Made by a program: the position numbers and the translations under genes. A stretch of DNA of 64,000 bases from assembly GCA_026195905.1 (NCBI GenBank), contig JAPHRE010000026.1, positions 1 through 64,000 of the forward strand, given 5' to 3'. The DNA is from Pseudopelagicola sp. (GTDB lineage: Bacteria > Pseudomonadota > Alphaproteobacteria > Rhodobacterales > Rhodobacteraceae). Below, piece after piece: positions 55,068-64,000 of the stretch (position 1 is its first letter; the number at the start of each line of letters is the position of its first letter). The notes below the pieces were generated by a model that saw only the letters and a list, made by a program, of their open reading frames with translations, was not told the DNA's origin and did not search any database.

Positions 55068-55212
55068 GAGCAAGTGTCCTTCATCGAACGGGGATAATTT
55101 GCGCGCGTTATAGGCGTGAAGGCGTGTCTTGTCACGCCCCGCAAGGGACGTTGTGCAAGGGGATAGGAAATCAGTTCACACCCGGTGCCGCAATGCAGCA
55201 TATTGAGACTTG

Positions 55213-56016
55213 CTACTCCGCCTCACTCAGGGTCTTGCGAATCTCGGCGGCCACCTCGGCGGGATGCGTGATTGGCCCCATATGGCCCGCGCCCGCGATA
55301 CAGACCCGACGCGCGCGGGGCATCTTTGCGGCAAGGCCGTTTTGCACAACCCGCATCAGGTCGGGCGACGTCTCGCCCCGCATCAGAACACACGGAATGT
55401 CGATACTGCCAAGCCGGGGAATGATCCCGGCTGCGTCATCAGCGAGCATCGGCTGGCTTGCACTGATGAAGGGAATAAGGCGAGTCGCAGATTCGCGCAG
55501 ATCGTCCGGCAACTTGTCCCACGGGCGCCCATCGCCCCAGACCCGCAGAAAAGCCCGCGCGCCTTTGTCCGGCTCTCCGGCGGCGATATTGGCATCAATT
55601 TTATCCATAAGCGCTTGATTCCACTTATGTTCTTCATGGTCCTCCTCGCGGGATACCGCCATCAGGACCGGCTCAAAGAGCGACAGGCTGCGCACCATCT
55701 CGGGGCGTTCTAGCGCAATCAAAAGCGACAGCACACCGCCAAAGCTATGACCAATGAGATCAACCGGCTCGGTTACAAACGGCAGAACGGCCTCAAGGGT
55801 TTCCAGAACCAAATCGCCATCGCCACTCCAGGCGGGGCTTTGGCCATGACCGGGCAAATCAAGCGCGGTAATAGAGAGCGTATCGGACAGGCGGTCCGCT
55901 ACCCCGCGCCACGCCCCGGAATGGGCCAGCGAACAATGCAGCGCCAACGCTTTGCGCGGCCCCGTGCCATAATGGCGTGCGTAGAGCGCCTGCGCGCCCG
56001 TTCTGTGTATGGTCAT
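55213..56016 (-). CDS. Alpha/beta hydrolase
   Basis: This 267-residue hydrolase has the oxyanion region LALHCSLAHSG, the nucleophile elbow LIGHSFGGVLSL and the catalytic His near GAGHMGPITHP. The order fits the haloalkane dehalogenase or esterase group; the substrate is unknown. The start at 56016 (MTIHRTG) lies four bases after the chromene-isomerase-like gene; a longer frame overlaps that gene and is rejected. The two may form a small operon for aromatic or ester breakdown. Confidence 0.85.
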   Translation of the reverse strand: MTIHRTGAQALYARHYGTGPRKALALHCSLAHSGAWRGVADRLSDTLSITALDLPGHGQSPAWSGDGDLVLETLEAVLPFVTEPVDLIGHSFGGVLSLLIALERPEMVRSLSLFEPVLMAVSREEDHEEHKWNQALMDKIDANIAAGEPDKGARAFLRVWGDGRPWDKLPDDLRESATRLIPFISASQPMLADDAAGIIPRLGSIDIPCVLMRGETSPDLMRVVQNGLAAKMPRARRVCIAGAGHMGPITHPAEVAAEIRKTLSEAE

Positions 56017-56020
56017 GATC

Positions 56021-56617
56021 CTAGAGGTCTCCAGCAAGATGCAGGTCGAGATATTCAAGTCGATCCTGCCCAAAGAAACGCGCGCCATCGTCGGTCACAT
56101 AAAAGGGAGAGCCAAACGCCCCGGCCTCGACCGCCTCTTCAAGGTTGCGCGGATAGGTTTCAGCCCCCAGAAGCAGGCCAGTATCGGCAAGACCCGGATC
56201 GAACCCCGCCTCTTCAAGGCAGGCGCGGATCACGCCATCCTCGGCGATATCCTTTTGCTCGGACCAGCAGGCCCGCATGATCGCCCGCGCCAGCGCGCCA
56301 ACATCGCCACCCGCCTCTTGCGCGGCAATGATCGCATAAGACGACGGCGCAGCATTGGTCGGCCAATGGGCGGGCTTAAGATGAAAATCCATTCCACTCT
56401 TTTTCGCCTGCCGCACGAGATCCTGTGCGCGGTATTCCATGCGCGCGGGGTGACGATCTGCGGGGGCCGTGCCGCCCGTGCGGGCAAAAAGCGCGATCAC
56501 ATCCACAGGTTTATAGGCAATCGTCGCGCCATGACGTGCCGCGATGGTCTCAAGACGGTCGCTTGCCAGATAGGCATACGGCGAAATCGTCGAAAAATAA
56601 TAGTCGATATGTGGCAT
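56021..56617 (-). CDS. 2-hydroxychromene-2-carboxylate isomerase-like DsbA-fold protein
   Basis: This 198-residue protein has the thioredoxin-like DsbA fold of glutathione-dependent HCCA isomerases ([16 protein letters not shown], where Ser replaces the DsbA cysteine). Conserved [22 protein letters not shown] fits the family. In naphthalene breakdown these enzymes isomerise the named substrate, but in other bacteria the role is unknown. The start at 56617 follows GGAGAGAACAA. Confidence 0.87.
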   Translation of the reverse strand: MPHIDYYFSTISPYAYLASDRLETIAARHGATIAYKPVDVIALFARTGGTAPADRHPARMEYRAQDLVRQAKKSGMDFHLKPAHWPTNAAPSSYAIIAAQEAGGDVGALARAIMRACWSEQKDIAEDGVIRACLEEAGFDPGLADTGLLLGAETYPRNLEEAVEAGAFGSPFYVTDDGARFFGQDRLEYLDLHLAGDL

Positions 56618-56744
56618 TTGTTCTCTCCGCGCGCCCAGCATGTCTTTGCCAGAGAGTAGGCCCATGTTAAGCGGTGTGCAATGTCACGAATCTGTCATCG
56701 CAGGGAAAGCGACGCGGCGACAGCACGCCCTGGGGACCACATAT

Positions 56745-57767
56745 ATGGCACATATTCTCGAACCTAAGCTCATCACAGGCACGTCGAACCAGCCGCTGGC
56801 CAAGGCCATCGCCCGCCGCATGTCCATGCATCGCGGCAAGACGCTCGGTCTTGTGGATGCGCGCGTCGAACGGTTCAACGATCAGGAAATCTTTGTCGAA
56901 GTGTTCGAGAACGTCCGCGGCGAGGATATGTTCATCGTGCAGTCGACCTCGCGACCGGCCAATGACAACCTGATGGAACTGCTTATCATGACCGATGCGT
57001 TGCGCCGGTCATCGGCCGCGCGCATTACCGCCGTGATCCCCTATTTCGGCTATGCCCGACAGGATCGCCGCGCCAAGGCCCGCACGCCGATCTCGGCCAA
57101 ACTGGTCGCCAACATGCTCGTCGAGGCCGGGGTTGAGCGGGTTCTCACGATGGACCTGCACGCCGCACAGATTCAGGGCTTTTTCGATATCCCCGTCGAC
57201 AACCTTTATGCCTCGCCGATTTTCGCGCTCGACATCATGAGCCAATTTCCCGGCGACGGGCTAAAAGACGTTATGGTCGTGTCGCCCGATGTCGGCGGCG
57301 TGGCCCGCGCCCGCGAGCTTGCCAAGCGGATCAACGCGCCACTGGCCATCGTCGACAAACGCCGTGAAAAACCCGGCGAAGTGGCGGAAATGACCGTGAT
57401 CGGCAATGTGAGCGGTAAGAAATGCATCATCGTGGACGATATGTGCGACACCGCCGGCACGCTTTGTAAGGCGGCAGAAGTGCTCATGGAGCACGGCGCG
57501 ACCGAGGTCCACTCCTACATCACCCACGGCGTCATGTCCGGCCCGGCGGTCGAGCGGATCACCAATTCCGTGATGAAATCGCTCGTGATTACCGATTCAA
57601 TTGAACCGACCGAAGCGGTCAAGGCGGCGCAGAATATCCGCATCCTGCCCACTGCACCGCTTTTCGCCCAAGCGATCCTCAATATCTGGAACGGCACCAG
57701 TGTCTCGTCATTGTTCGAGACCGAGACCCTCGAACCCTCTTATGAGGGGCTGTTCAACGCGGGCTGA
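56745..57767 (+). CDS. prs: Ribose-phosphate pyrophosphokinase
   Basis: This 340-residue enzyme makes PRPP from ribose 5-phosphate and ATP for nucleotide, histidine and tryptophan synthesis. Characteristic motifs are [20 protein letters not shown] and the PRPP-binding loop [11 protein letters not shown]. The start at 56745 (MAHILEP) follows TGGGGACCACAT; longer frames are rejected. A strong terminator follows. Confidence 0.95.
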   Translation: MAHILEPKLITGTSNQPLAKAIARRMSMHRGKTLGLVDARVERFNDQEIFVEVFENVRGEDMFIVQSTSRPANDNLMELLIMTDALRRSSAARITAVIPYFGYARQDRRAKARTPISAKLVANMLVEAGVERVLTMDLHAAQIQGFFDIPVDNLYASPIFALDIMSQFPGDGLKDVMVVSPDVGGVARARELAKRINAPLAIVDKRREKPGEVAEMTVIGNVSGKKCIIVDDMCDTAGTLCKAAEVLMEHGATEVHSYITHGVMSGPAVERITNSVMKSLVITDSIEPTEAVKAAQNIRILPTAPLFAQAILNIWNGTSVSSLFETETLEPSYEGLFNAG

Positions 57768-57790
57768 TCCGTGCGGATACGATCAAACGC

Positions 57791-57818
57791 AAAAGGGCGC
57801 CTTTTCGGCGCCCTTTTA
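57791..57818 (+). terminator. Rho-independent terminator of prs
   Basis: AAAAGGGCGCC and GGCGCCCTTTT form a perfect stem around TTTTC. Its A-rich left arm would also serve transcripts from the opposite strand, where the H-lectin gene ends three bases away. Confidence 0.93.
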
Positions 57819-57820
57819 TA

Positions 57821-58171
57821 TTAGTCGATCTGCCAATCATCGGCATGGTGCAATTCGCCAATCGCGAACCAACTCATCCGCACCCGCGCGATCCGGGTAT
57901 CGCCCCATGTGCGGAACACCAGCTCAAACCCTGTCTCTGTGATATTTTCGGCCTTCACCTCGGCGCGTGTATTGTGGGCGCTATCCATATCCGACAGCGA
58001 AAGCCCCACCTGCACGGCGGGGACATGACGAAACGCTTCGGAAAAGCTGACCGACTTGCGCCGTTCGCGCGGGCCGGTGCCCGTCCACATCTCGCCGCCG
58101 TCTTCGAAGTCGGAAAAAAGGGGGACATCCCCTTGATCTACCCCGATAAGATGATTTCGCAGTCTTTTCAT
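57821..58171 (-). CDS. H-type lectin domain protein
   Basis: This 116-residue protein has an H-type lectin-like domain: FSEAFRHVPAVQVGLSLSDMD, then ENITETGFELVFRTWGDTRIARVRMSWFAIG in outline. The fold binds sugars in animal agglutinins. No signal peptide or membrane helix is visible, so it would be cytosolic, which is odd for a lectin. The gene lies downstream of the F1 operon on the same strand, separated by a terminator. Its role is unknown. Confidence 0.8.
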   Translation of the reverse strand: MKRLRNHLIGVDQGDVPLFSDFEDGGEMWTGTGPRERRKSVSFSEAFRHVPAVQVGLSLSDMDSAHNTRAEVKAENITETGFELVFRTWGDTRIARVRMSWFAIGELHHADDWQID

Positions 58172-58277
58172 GTCATTGTCCCGTCGTCGCCCCGGCCTCG
58201 TGACATTCCGAAGCCGTTGGCCGTTGGAAATAGGGCATAACGCCTGTGAACAAATCCGGCAACAAAAGACGCCGCAA

Positions 58278-58311
58278 AAGAAAAGGCCCCCACCATACTG
58301 GAGGGAGCCTT
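58278..58311 (-). terminator. Terminator of the atp operon
   Basis: On the minus strand AAGGCTCCCTCCA and TGGTGGGGGCCTT pair with small bulges around GTA, followed by TTCTTTTG. It lies 26 bases after the atpC stop codon. Confidence 0.8.
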
Positions 58312-58336
58312 GTTCCGGTCCTGTCGGGCCGATGGA

Positions 58337-58732
58337 TCAATCCATTGCGTCGAGCAGGTCAACCATATCGGCAACGAATTTCTCCGCCGCGTCCTTGTCA
58401 TCCGCATCCGCGTTCTCGGCTGCGGCGCGGGCCGCAGAGAGAACGTCTTCGAGATCGGCCTTTGTCACGTCGCCGCCCACATGGGCGTGCTCTGCGATAA
58501 CGGAAATCGAATCTGCCGAAATCTCGGCAAAACCGCGGGTGACGACAAAGTCCTTGTCGCCTTCGGGCGATTGGACTTTCACCACGCCGGGGCGCAGCGA
58601 GGTCAGCGTTGCCGCATGTCCCGGCATGGCGGTCATGTCGCCATCTGCGCCGGGAATTTGCACGGAGGTCACCTGAAACGAAGCGAGGCTCCGCTCAGGG
58701 CTGACCAGGTCAAATTGCATCATGTTTGCCAT
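58337..58732 (-). CDS. atpC: ATP synthase F1 epsilon subunit
   Basis: This 131-residue subunit forms the N-terminal beta sandwich (about 1-85, with [24 protein letters not shown] outlined) and a short C-terminal helical hairpin. It couples the rotor to catalysis and can inhibit ATP hydrolysis. It is the last gene of the F1 operon, 11 bases after atpD. Confidence 0.96.
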   Translation of the reverse strand: MANMMQFDLVSPERSLASFQVTSVQIPGADGDMTAMPGHAATLTSLRPGVVKVQSPEGDKDFVVTRGFAEISADSISVIAEHAHVGGDVTKADLEDVLSAARAAAENADADDKDAAEKFVADMVDLLDAMD

Positions 58733-58743
58733 TTCGGGCCTCC

Positions 58744-61060
<2,317 letters not shown>

Positions 61061-61072
61061 TGGCCGAACCCC

Positions 61073-62611
61073 TTAAGCGAAGTCTGCTGCGTATTCGTCC
61101 AGCGCGGCTTTGACTTTGTCAGCGGCATCGCCCTTGATCTTGGGATCTTCATCGGTGATCCACTGAAGCAAGTCGGCGTGTTTGCCGCGCAGGTGTTGCA
61201 GGAGACCCTGCTCGAAACGACCGACTTCCTTGACGTCGACTTTGTCGAGGTAGCCGTTCACACCCGCGAAGATGACGCAGACGATTTCCGCGTTGGTCAG
61301 CGGCGAATACTGAGCCTGTTTCATCAGCTCGGTCAGACGCGCACCACGGTTCAGCAACTGCTGGGTCGAGGCATCAAGGTCAGAGCCAAACTGGGCGAAG
61401 GCCGCCATCTCACGATACTGAGCCAGCGACAGTTTCACCGGACCCGCCACCGAGGACATCGCCTTGGTCTGGGCCGAAGAGCCCACGCGCGACACCGACA
61501 GACCGGTGTTCACGGCCGGGCGGATACCTTGGTAGAAGAGTTCGGTTTCGAGGAAGATCTGACCGTCGGTGATCGAGATCACGTTGGTCGGAATAAAGGC
61601 CGAAACGTCCCCACCCTGTGTCTCGATGACCGGCAGAGCCGTCAGCGAGCCAGAGCCGAAATCTTCGTTCAGCTTGGCCGAACGCTCAAGCAGGCGCGAG
61701 TGGAGGTAGAAAACGTCGCCCGGATACGCTTCACGTCCCGGCGGGCGGCGCAGAAGCAGCGACATCTGGCGATAGGCCACGGCCTGTTTGGAAAGGTCAT
61801 CATAAATGATGAGCGCATGCTTGCCGTTGTCGCGGAAATATTCCGCCATCGCGGTGGCGGCGTAGGGCGCAAGGAACTGCATCGGTGCCGGGTCGGACGC
61901 GGTAGCAGCAACGACGATCGAATATTCGATGGCGCCGGTTTCTTCGAGCTTTTTCACAAGCTGCGCAACGGTCGAACGCTTCTGGCCGATCGCGACGTAG
62001 ACGCAGTAGAGCTTTTTGCTCTCGTCGTCGCCCGCAGCGTCGTTGTAGGATTTCTGGTTCAGGATCGCGTCGAGCGCAACAGCGGTTTTACCCGTCTGAC
62101 GGTCGCCAATGATAAGCTCACGCTGGCCACGGCCAATCGGGATCATCGCGTCAACCGATTTGAGGCCGGTTGCCATCGGCTCATGCACCGATTTACGCGG
62201 GATAATGCCCGGCGCCTTGACGTCTGCGACGTTGCGCTGGGTGGCTTTGATCGGACCTTTGCCGTCAATCGGGTTGCCGAGACCGTCGACCACGCGGCCG
62301 AGAAGTTCAGGACCAGCAGGCACGTCCACGATCGAGTTGGTGCGCTTGACGGTGTCACCTTCTTTGATGTCACGGTCCGACCCGAAAATCACGACACCGA
62401 CGTTGTCGCTTTCAAGGTTGAGGGCCATACCCCGGATACCGCCCGGAAATTCCACCATCTCACCGGCTTGAACGTTGTCCAGGCCATAGACGCGCGCAAT
62501 ACCGTCACCGACGGAAAGCACACGACCGACCTCGGCCACTTCGGCTTCTTTGCCAAAGTTCTTAATCTGGTCCTTAAGGATCGCAGAGATTTCGGCTGCT
62601 TGGATACCCAT
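61073..62611 (-). CDS. atpA: ATP synthase F1 alpha subunit
   Basis: This 512-residue non-catalytic nucleotide-binding subunit has the P-loop [13 protein letters not shown] and the arginine-finger region ([19 protein letters not shown], outlined). Its ATG overlaps the atpH stop codon by one base (TAATG). The gene order atpH-A-G-D-C on the minus strand is complete. Confidence 0.98.
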   Translation of the reverse strand: MGIQAAEISAILKDQIKNFGKEAEVAEVGRVLSVGDGIARVYGLDNVQAGEMVEFPGGIRGMALNLESDNVGVVIFGSDRDIKEGDTVKRTNSIVDVPAGPELLGRVVDGLGNPIDGKGPIKATQRNVADVKAPGIIPRKSVHEPMATGLKSVDAMIPIGRGQRELIIGDRQTGKTAVALDAILNQKSYNDAAGDDESKKLYCVYVAIGQKRSTVAQLVKKLEETGAIEYSIVVAATASDPAPMQFLAPYAATAMAEYFRDNGKHALIIYDDLSKQAVAYRQMSLLLRRPPGREAYPGDVFYLHSRLLERSAKLNEDFGSGSLTALPVIETQGGDVSAFIPTNVISITDGQIFLETELFYQGIRPAVNTGLSVSRVGSSAQTKAMSSVAGPVKLSLAQYREMAAFAQFGSDLDASTQQLLNRGARLTELMKQAQYSPLTNAEIVCVIFAGVNGYLDKVDVKEVGRFEQGLLQHLRGKHADLLQWITDEDPKIKGDAADKVKAALDEYAADFA

Positions 62612-63171
62612 TATCCGACCTCTTTCATTGCATTCTGGAGGGAGGCGAGCTTGGAGGCGATCGAGGTGTCGATCATCTTGGAGCCCACTTTAACGACAAG
62701 ACCGCCGACAAGAGATTTGTCAACGGCCGCATTGATTTTGACATCTTTGCCGACACGCGCGGCAAGAGTCTTGGCAAGTTTTTCGCTCTGCGCCTTGGTC
62801 AACGGCTTGGCCGTGACGACATCGGCCGTCACCTCACCCTTATCCTCTGCGATCATGTCACGCAGTTGGGCGATAAGGTGGGGCAGGACATAGAGGCGAC
62901 GCTTTTCGGCCATGAGGGCCAAAGCGTTCTTCAGCACCGGCTGAAGTGCCATTTTTCCGGCGATTTCGGCAATGGCCTTGGCCTGATCGTCGCGGCTATA
63001 GAGCGGCGAGGAAATCAGGTCGCGCAGGTCAGCACTGTCGCCCAGTGCGCTGCTCAGGTCGTCAAGGCCACCTTCCAGTTTGGAAAGCGTCTTGTTCTCT
63101 TTCGCGATCTCGAAGACCGCGGTGGCATAGCGTTCGGCGATGCCGGAGGAGATCGAAGCTGGTTCGGACAC
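62611..63171 (-). CDS. atpH: ATP synthase F1 delta subunit
   Basis: This 186-residue stalk subunit links F1 to the F0 stator. The N-terminal helical domain begins [17 protein letters not shown] and the C-terminal part has [24 protein letters not shown] at 63171 (VSEPAS) is the likely start because AAGGGTGGAC stands just before it; the GTG at 63177 is possible. It is the first gene of the operon. Confidence 0.93.
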   Translation of the reverse strand: MSEPASISSGIAERYATAVFEIAKENKTLSKLEGGLDDLSSALGDSADLRDLISSPLYSRDDQAKAIAEIAGKMALQPVLKNALALMAEKRRLYVLPHLIAQLRDMIAEDKGEVTADVVTAKPLTKAQSEKLAKTLAARVGKDVKINAAVDKSLVGGLVVKVGSKMIDTSIASKLASLQNAMKEVG

Positions 63172-63547
63172 GTCCACCCTTCCGCGTTCTGGCCCCGAAT
63201 TTCTGCATACCATTGTATGCTGCGCTCGGGGGCGTTTCATGGCCCCGCTGGATCGGGGCAGTAAAATCCTGCGTGGATGTAGCAGAGCCTCGCGCACCTA
63301 GCAACATTGTTTGGCGTTTTACGATTTTCGGGGAAACCCTTTATTTTTAAGGCGTTCGGGCACATGCGACCCTTTGCTCGCGACCCTGCGTCAAAAAAAA
63401 ATCGCGGAATCCGTCATTTTTGGCGATTCCCAAAGGCGACAGGGCATGAAATGTTAGCGACAACAGCCCCTTTTTGCCGCCACGCGCCGCGCGCTGGATA
63501 CCGCCGGGATGGTATTTCAGGTCGCCCTGCGACCTCAGCCTGCGACC
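63172..63547. other. Leader and promoter region of the F1 operon
   Basis: This 376-base stretch has no convincing gene. The part nearest atpH is GC-rich. Around 63310-63350 an AT-rich segment (GTTTTACGATTTTC and TTTATTTTTAAGG) is the best place for the atp promoter. The part at 63393-63430 is the terminator of the methyltransferase gene on the right. Confidence 0.5.
63393..63430 (-). terminator. Terminator of the methyltransferase gene
   Basis: On the minus strand GGAATC and GATTCC pair around a loop of 13 bases, and after GCGA a run of nine T follows. It lies 118 bases after the stop codon of the methyltransferase gene. Confidence 0.65.
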
Positions 63548-64000
63548 TCAGACAGGGGCCGTTCCCGGTTTCGGGCTGAGCACGCCCAGGGATTTGGGCA
63601 CCTTGACGCTGACCCCCGGTCCACGCGGTGCATGGACGCGTTTGCTTGCCTCGACCATCAAAACGCCGCCCGCCATGACCGGCGCGACGGTGCGCCCGAT
63701 GCCTTCCCACATGCCCCCGGTTTTGCGCCAAAAGCGTTTGTGCGAGGGCGGCTGGTAGAGCGTGGCGCGATTGCGTTCCGGCATGAACCCGGCATCGCGC
63801 AGTTGGGATTCAAGCTGGCCTATGGAATAGGGCCGTCCAAAGCCAAACGGCGTCGCATCGCTGCGCGACCAAATCCCGGCGCGGTTGGGCACCACAAACA
63901 GCGCCCGCCCACCGGGGCCAAGCGCCCGATAGGCTTCGGCCAATAGGTCGGCGGGGCGTTCGCTTGTCTCAAGCCCGTGCATCATCACAAGACGATCCAC
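63548..64000 (-). CDS. SAM-dependent methyltransferase, C-terminal part (cut by window edge)
   Basis: The frame continues to the right edge, so only the last 150 or so residues are seen. The segment [26 protein letters not shown] matches the middle of class I (type 11) methyltransferases after the SAM-binding motif, which lies outside the window. The C-terminal part (about 100-150, with [20 protein letters not shown]) is not typical of named families. The substrate is unknown. The true start lies beyond the window. Confidence 0.8.
   Translation of the reverse strand: MDRLVMMHGLETSERPADLLAEAYRALGPGGRALFVVPNRAGIWSRSDATPFGFGRPYSIGQLESQLRDAGFMPERNRATLYQPPSHKRFWRKTGGMWEGIGRTVAPVMAGGVLMVEASKRVHAPRGPGVSVKVPKSLGVLSPKPGTAPV

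Overview
The window is chromosomal DNA of an alphaproteobacterium, most likely a marine Rhodobacterales (Roseobacter-group) species. The evidence is the tad pilus gene order, phosphatidylcholine synthase, bifunctional ATP sulfurylase/APS kinase, an F1 operon without F0 genes (atpHAGDC), DUF1150 beside Hsp20, and moderately high GC throughout. Nearly every gene is intact and intergenic gaps are short. I found no tRNA, rRNA, CRISPR array, insertion sequence or prophage. Genus cannot be decided from the sequence alone.

1-12,045 (plus strand): a tad/cpa (Flp, type IVc pilus) locus. It has the 3' end of one mini-pilin, a second mini-pilin, CpaB, the secretin CpaC, an OmpA-domain lipoprotein, TadZ/CpaE, the ATPase CpaF, TadB, TadC, two TadD-like TPR lipoproteins, prepilin peptidase and a winged-helix AAA+ ATPase. 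12,120-25,876: housekeeping genes on both strands (pcs, ogt, ileS, a VIT-family transporter, a ycjF/ycjX-like pair, truA, a KAS III enzyme, a small HTH-like protein, tdk, and the proC-csaA-2-hydroxyacid dehydrogenase operon). 26,165-30,823: a three-gene ABC exporter (ATPase, long FtsX permease, HlyD adaptor) and ubiK. 30,902-33,920: lgt, a MidA-like methyltransferase and pgeF in an overlapping operon, then a 47-residue basic protein. 33,993-38,024: Lrp/AsnC regulator, trxB, and an unusual open frame joining a MarR-type HTH domain to ATP sulfurylase and APS kinase.

38,115-46,619 is rich in stress and nucleotide genes: hsp20 with a ROSE-type RNA thermometer and an RpoH-like promoter, purEK, an orphan phnM, Nudix, GNAT and DMT genes, and groESL behind a CIRCE operator. 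46,817-56,617 holds a DUF2161 nuclease-like gene, a threonine-aldolase-like gene, ribF, maoC, a HAD hydrolase, an acyl-CoA dehydrogenase, an outer-membrane barrel, manganese pyrophosphatase, an alpha/beta hydrolase and a chromene-isomerase-like gene. 56,745-64,000 has prs, an H-type lectin gene, the F1 ATP synthase operon atpHAGDC, and the C-terminal part of a methyltransferase cut by the window edge.

The most unusual items are: (a) the in-frame HTH-sulfurylase-APS kinase reading frame with a 20-bp palindrome just upstream; (b) the combined RpoH promoter and ROSE element of hsp20; (c) a 42-bp intergenic repeat made of 11-bp units, present twice about 39 kb apart; (d) the AAA+ ATPase closing the tad locus; (e) a hairpin-rich, geneless stretch at 22.3-22.65 kb next to a set of inverted repeats. 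I did not find a clearly new defence or mobile system.
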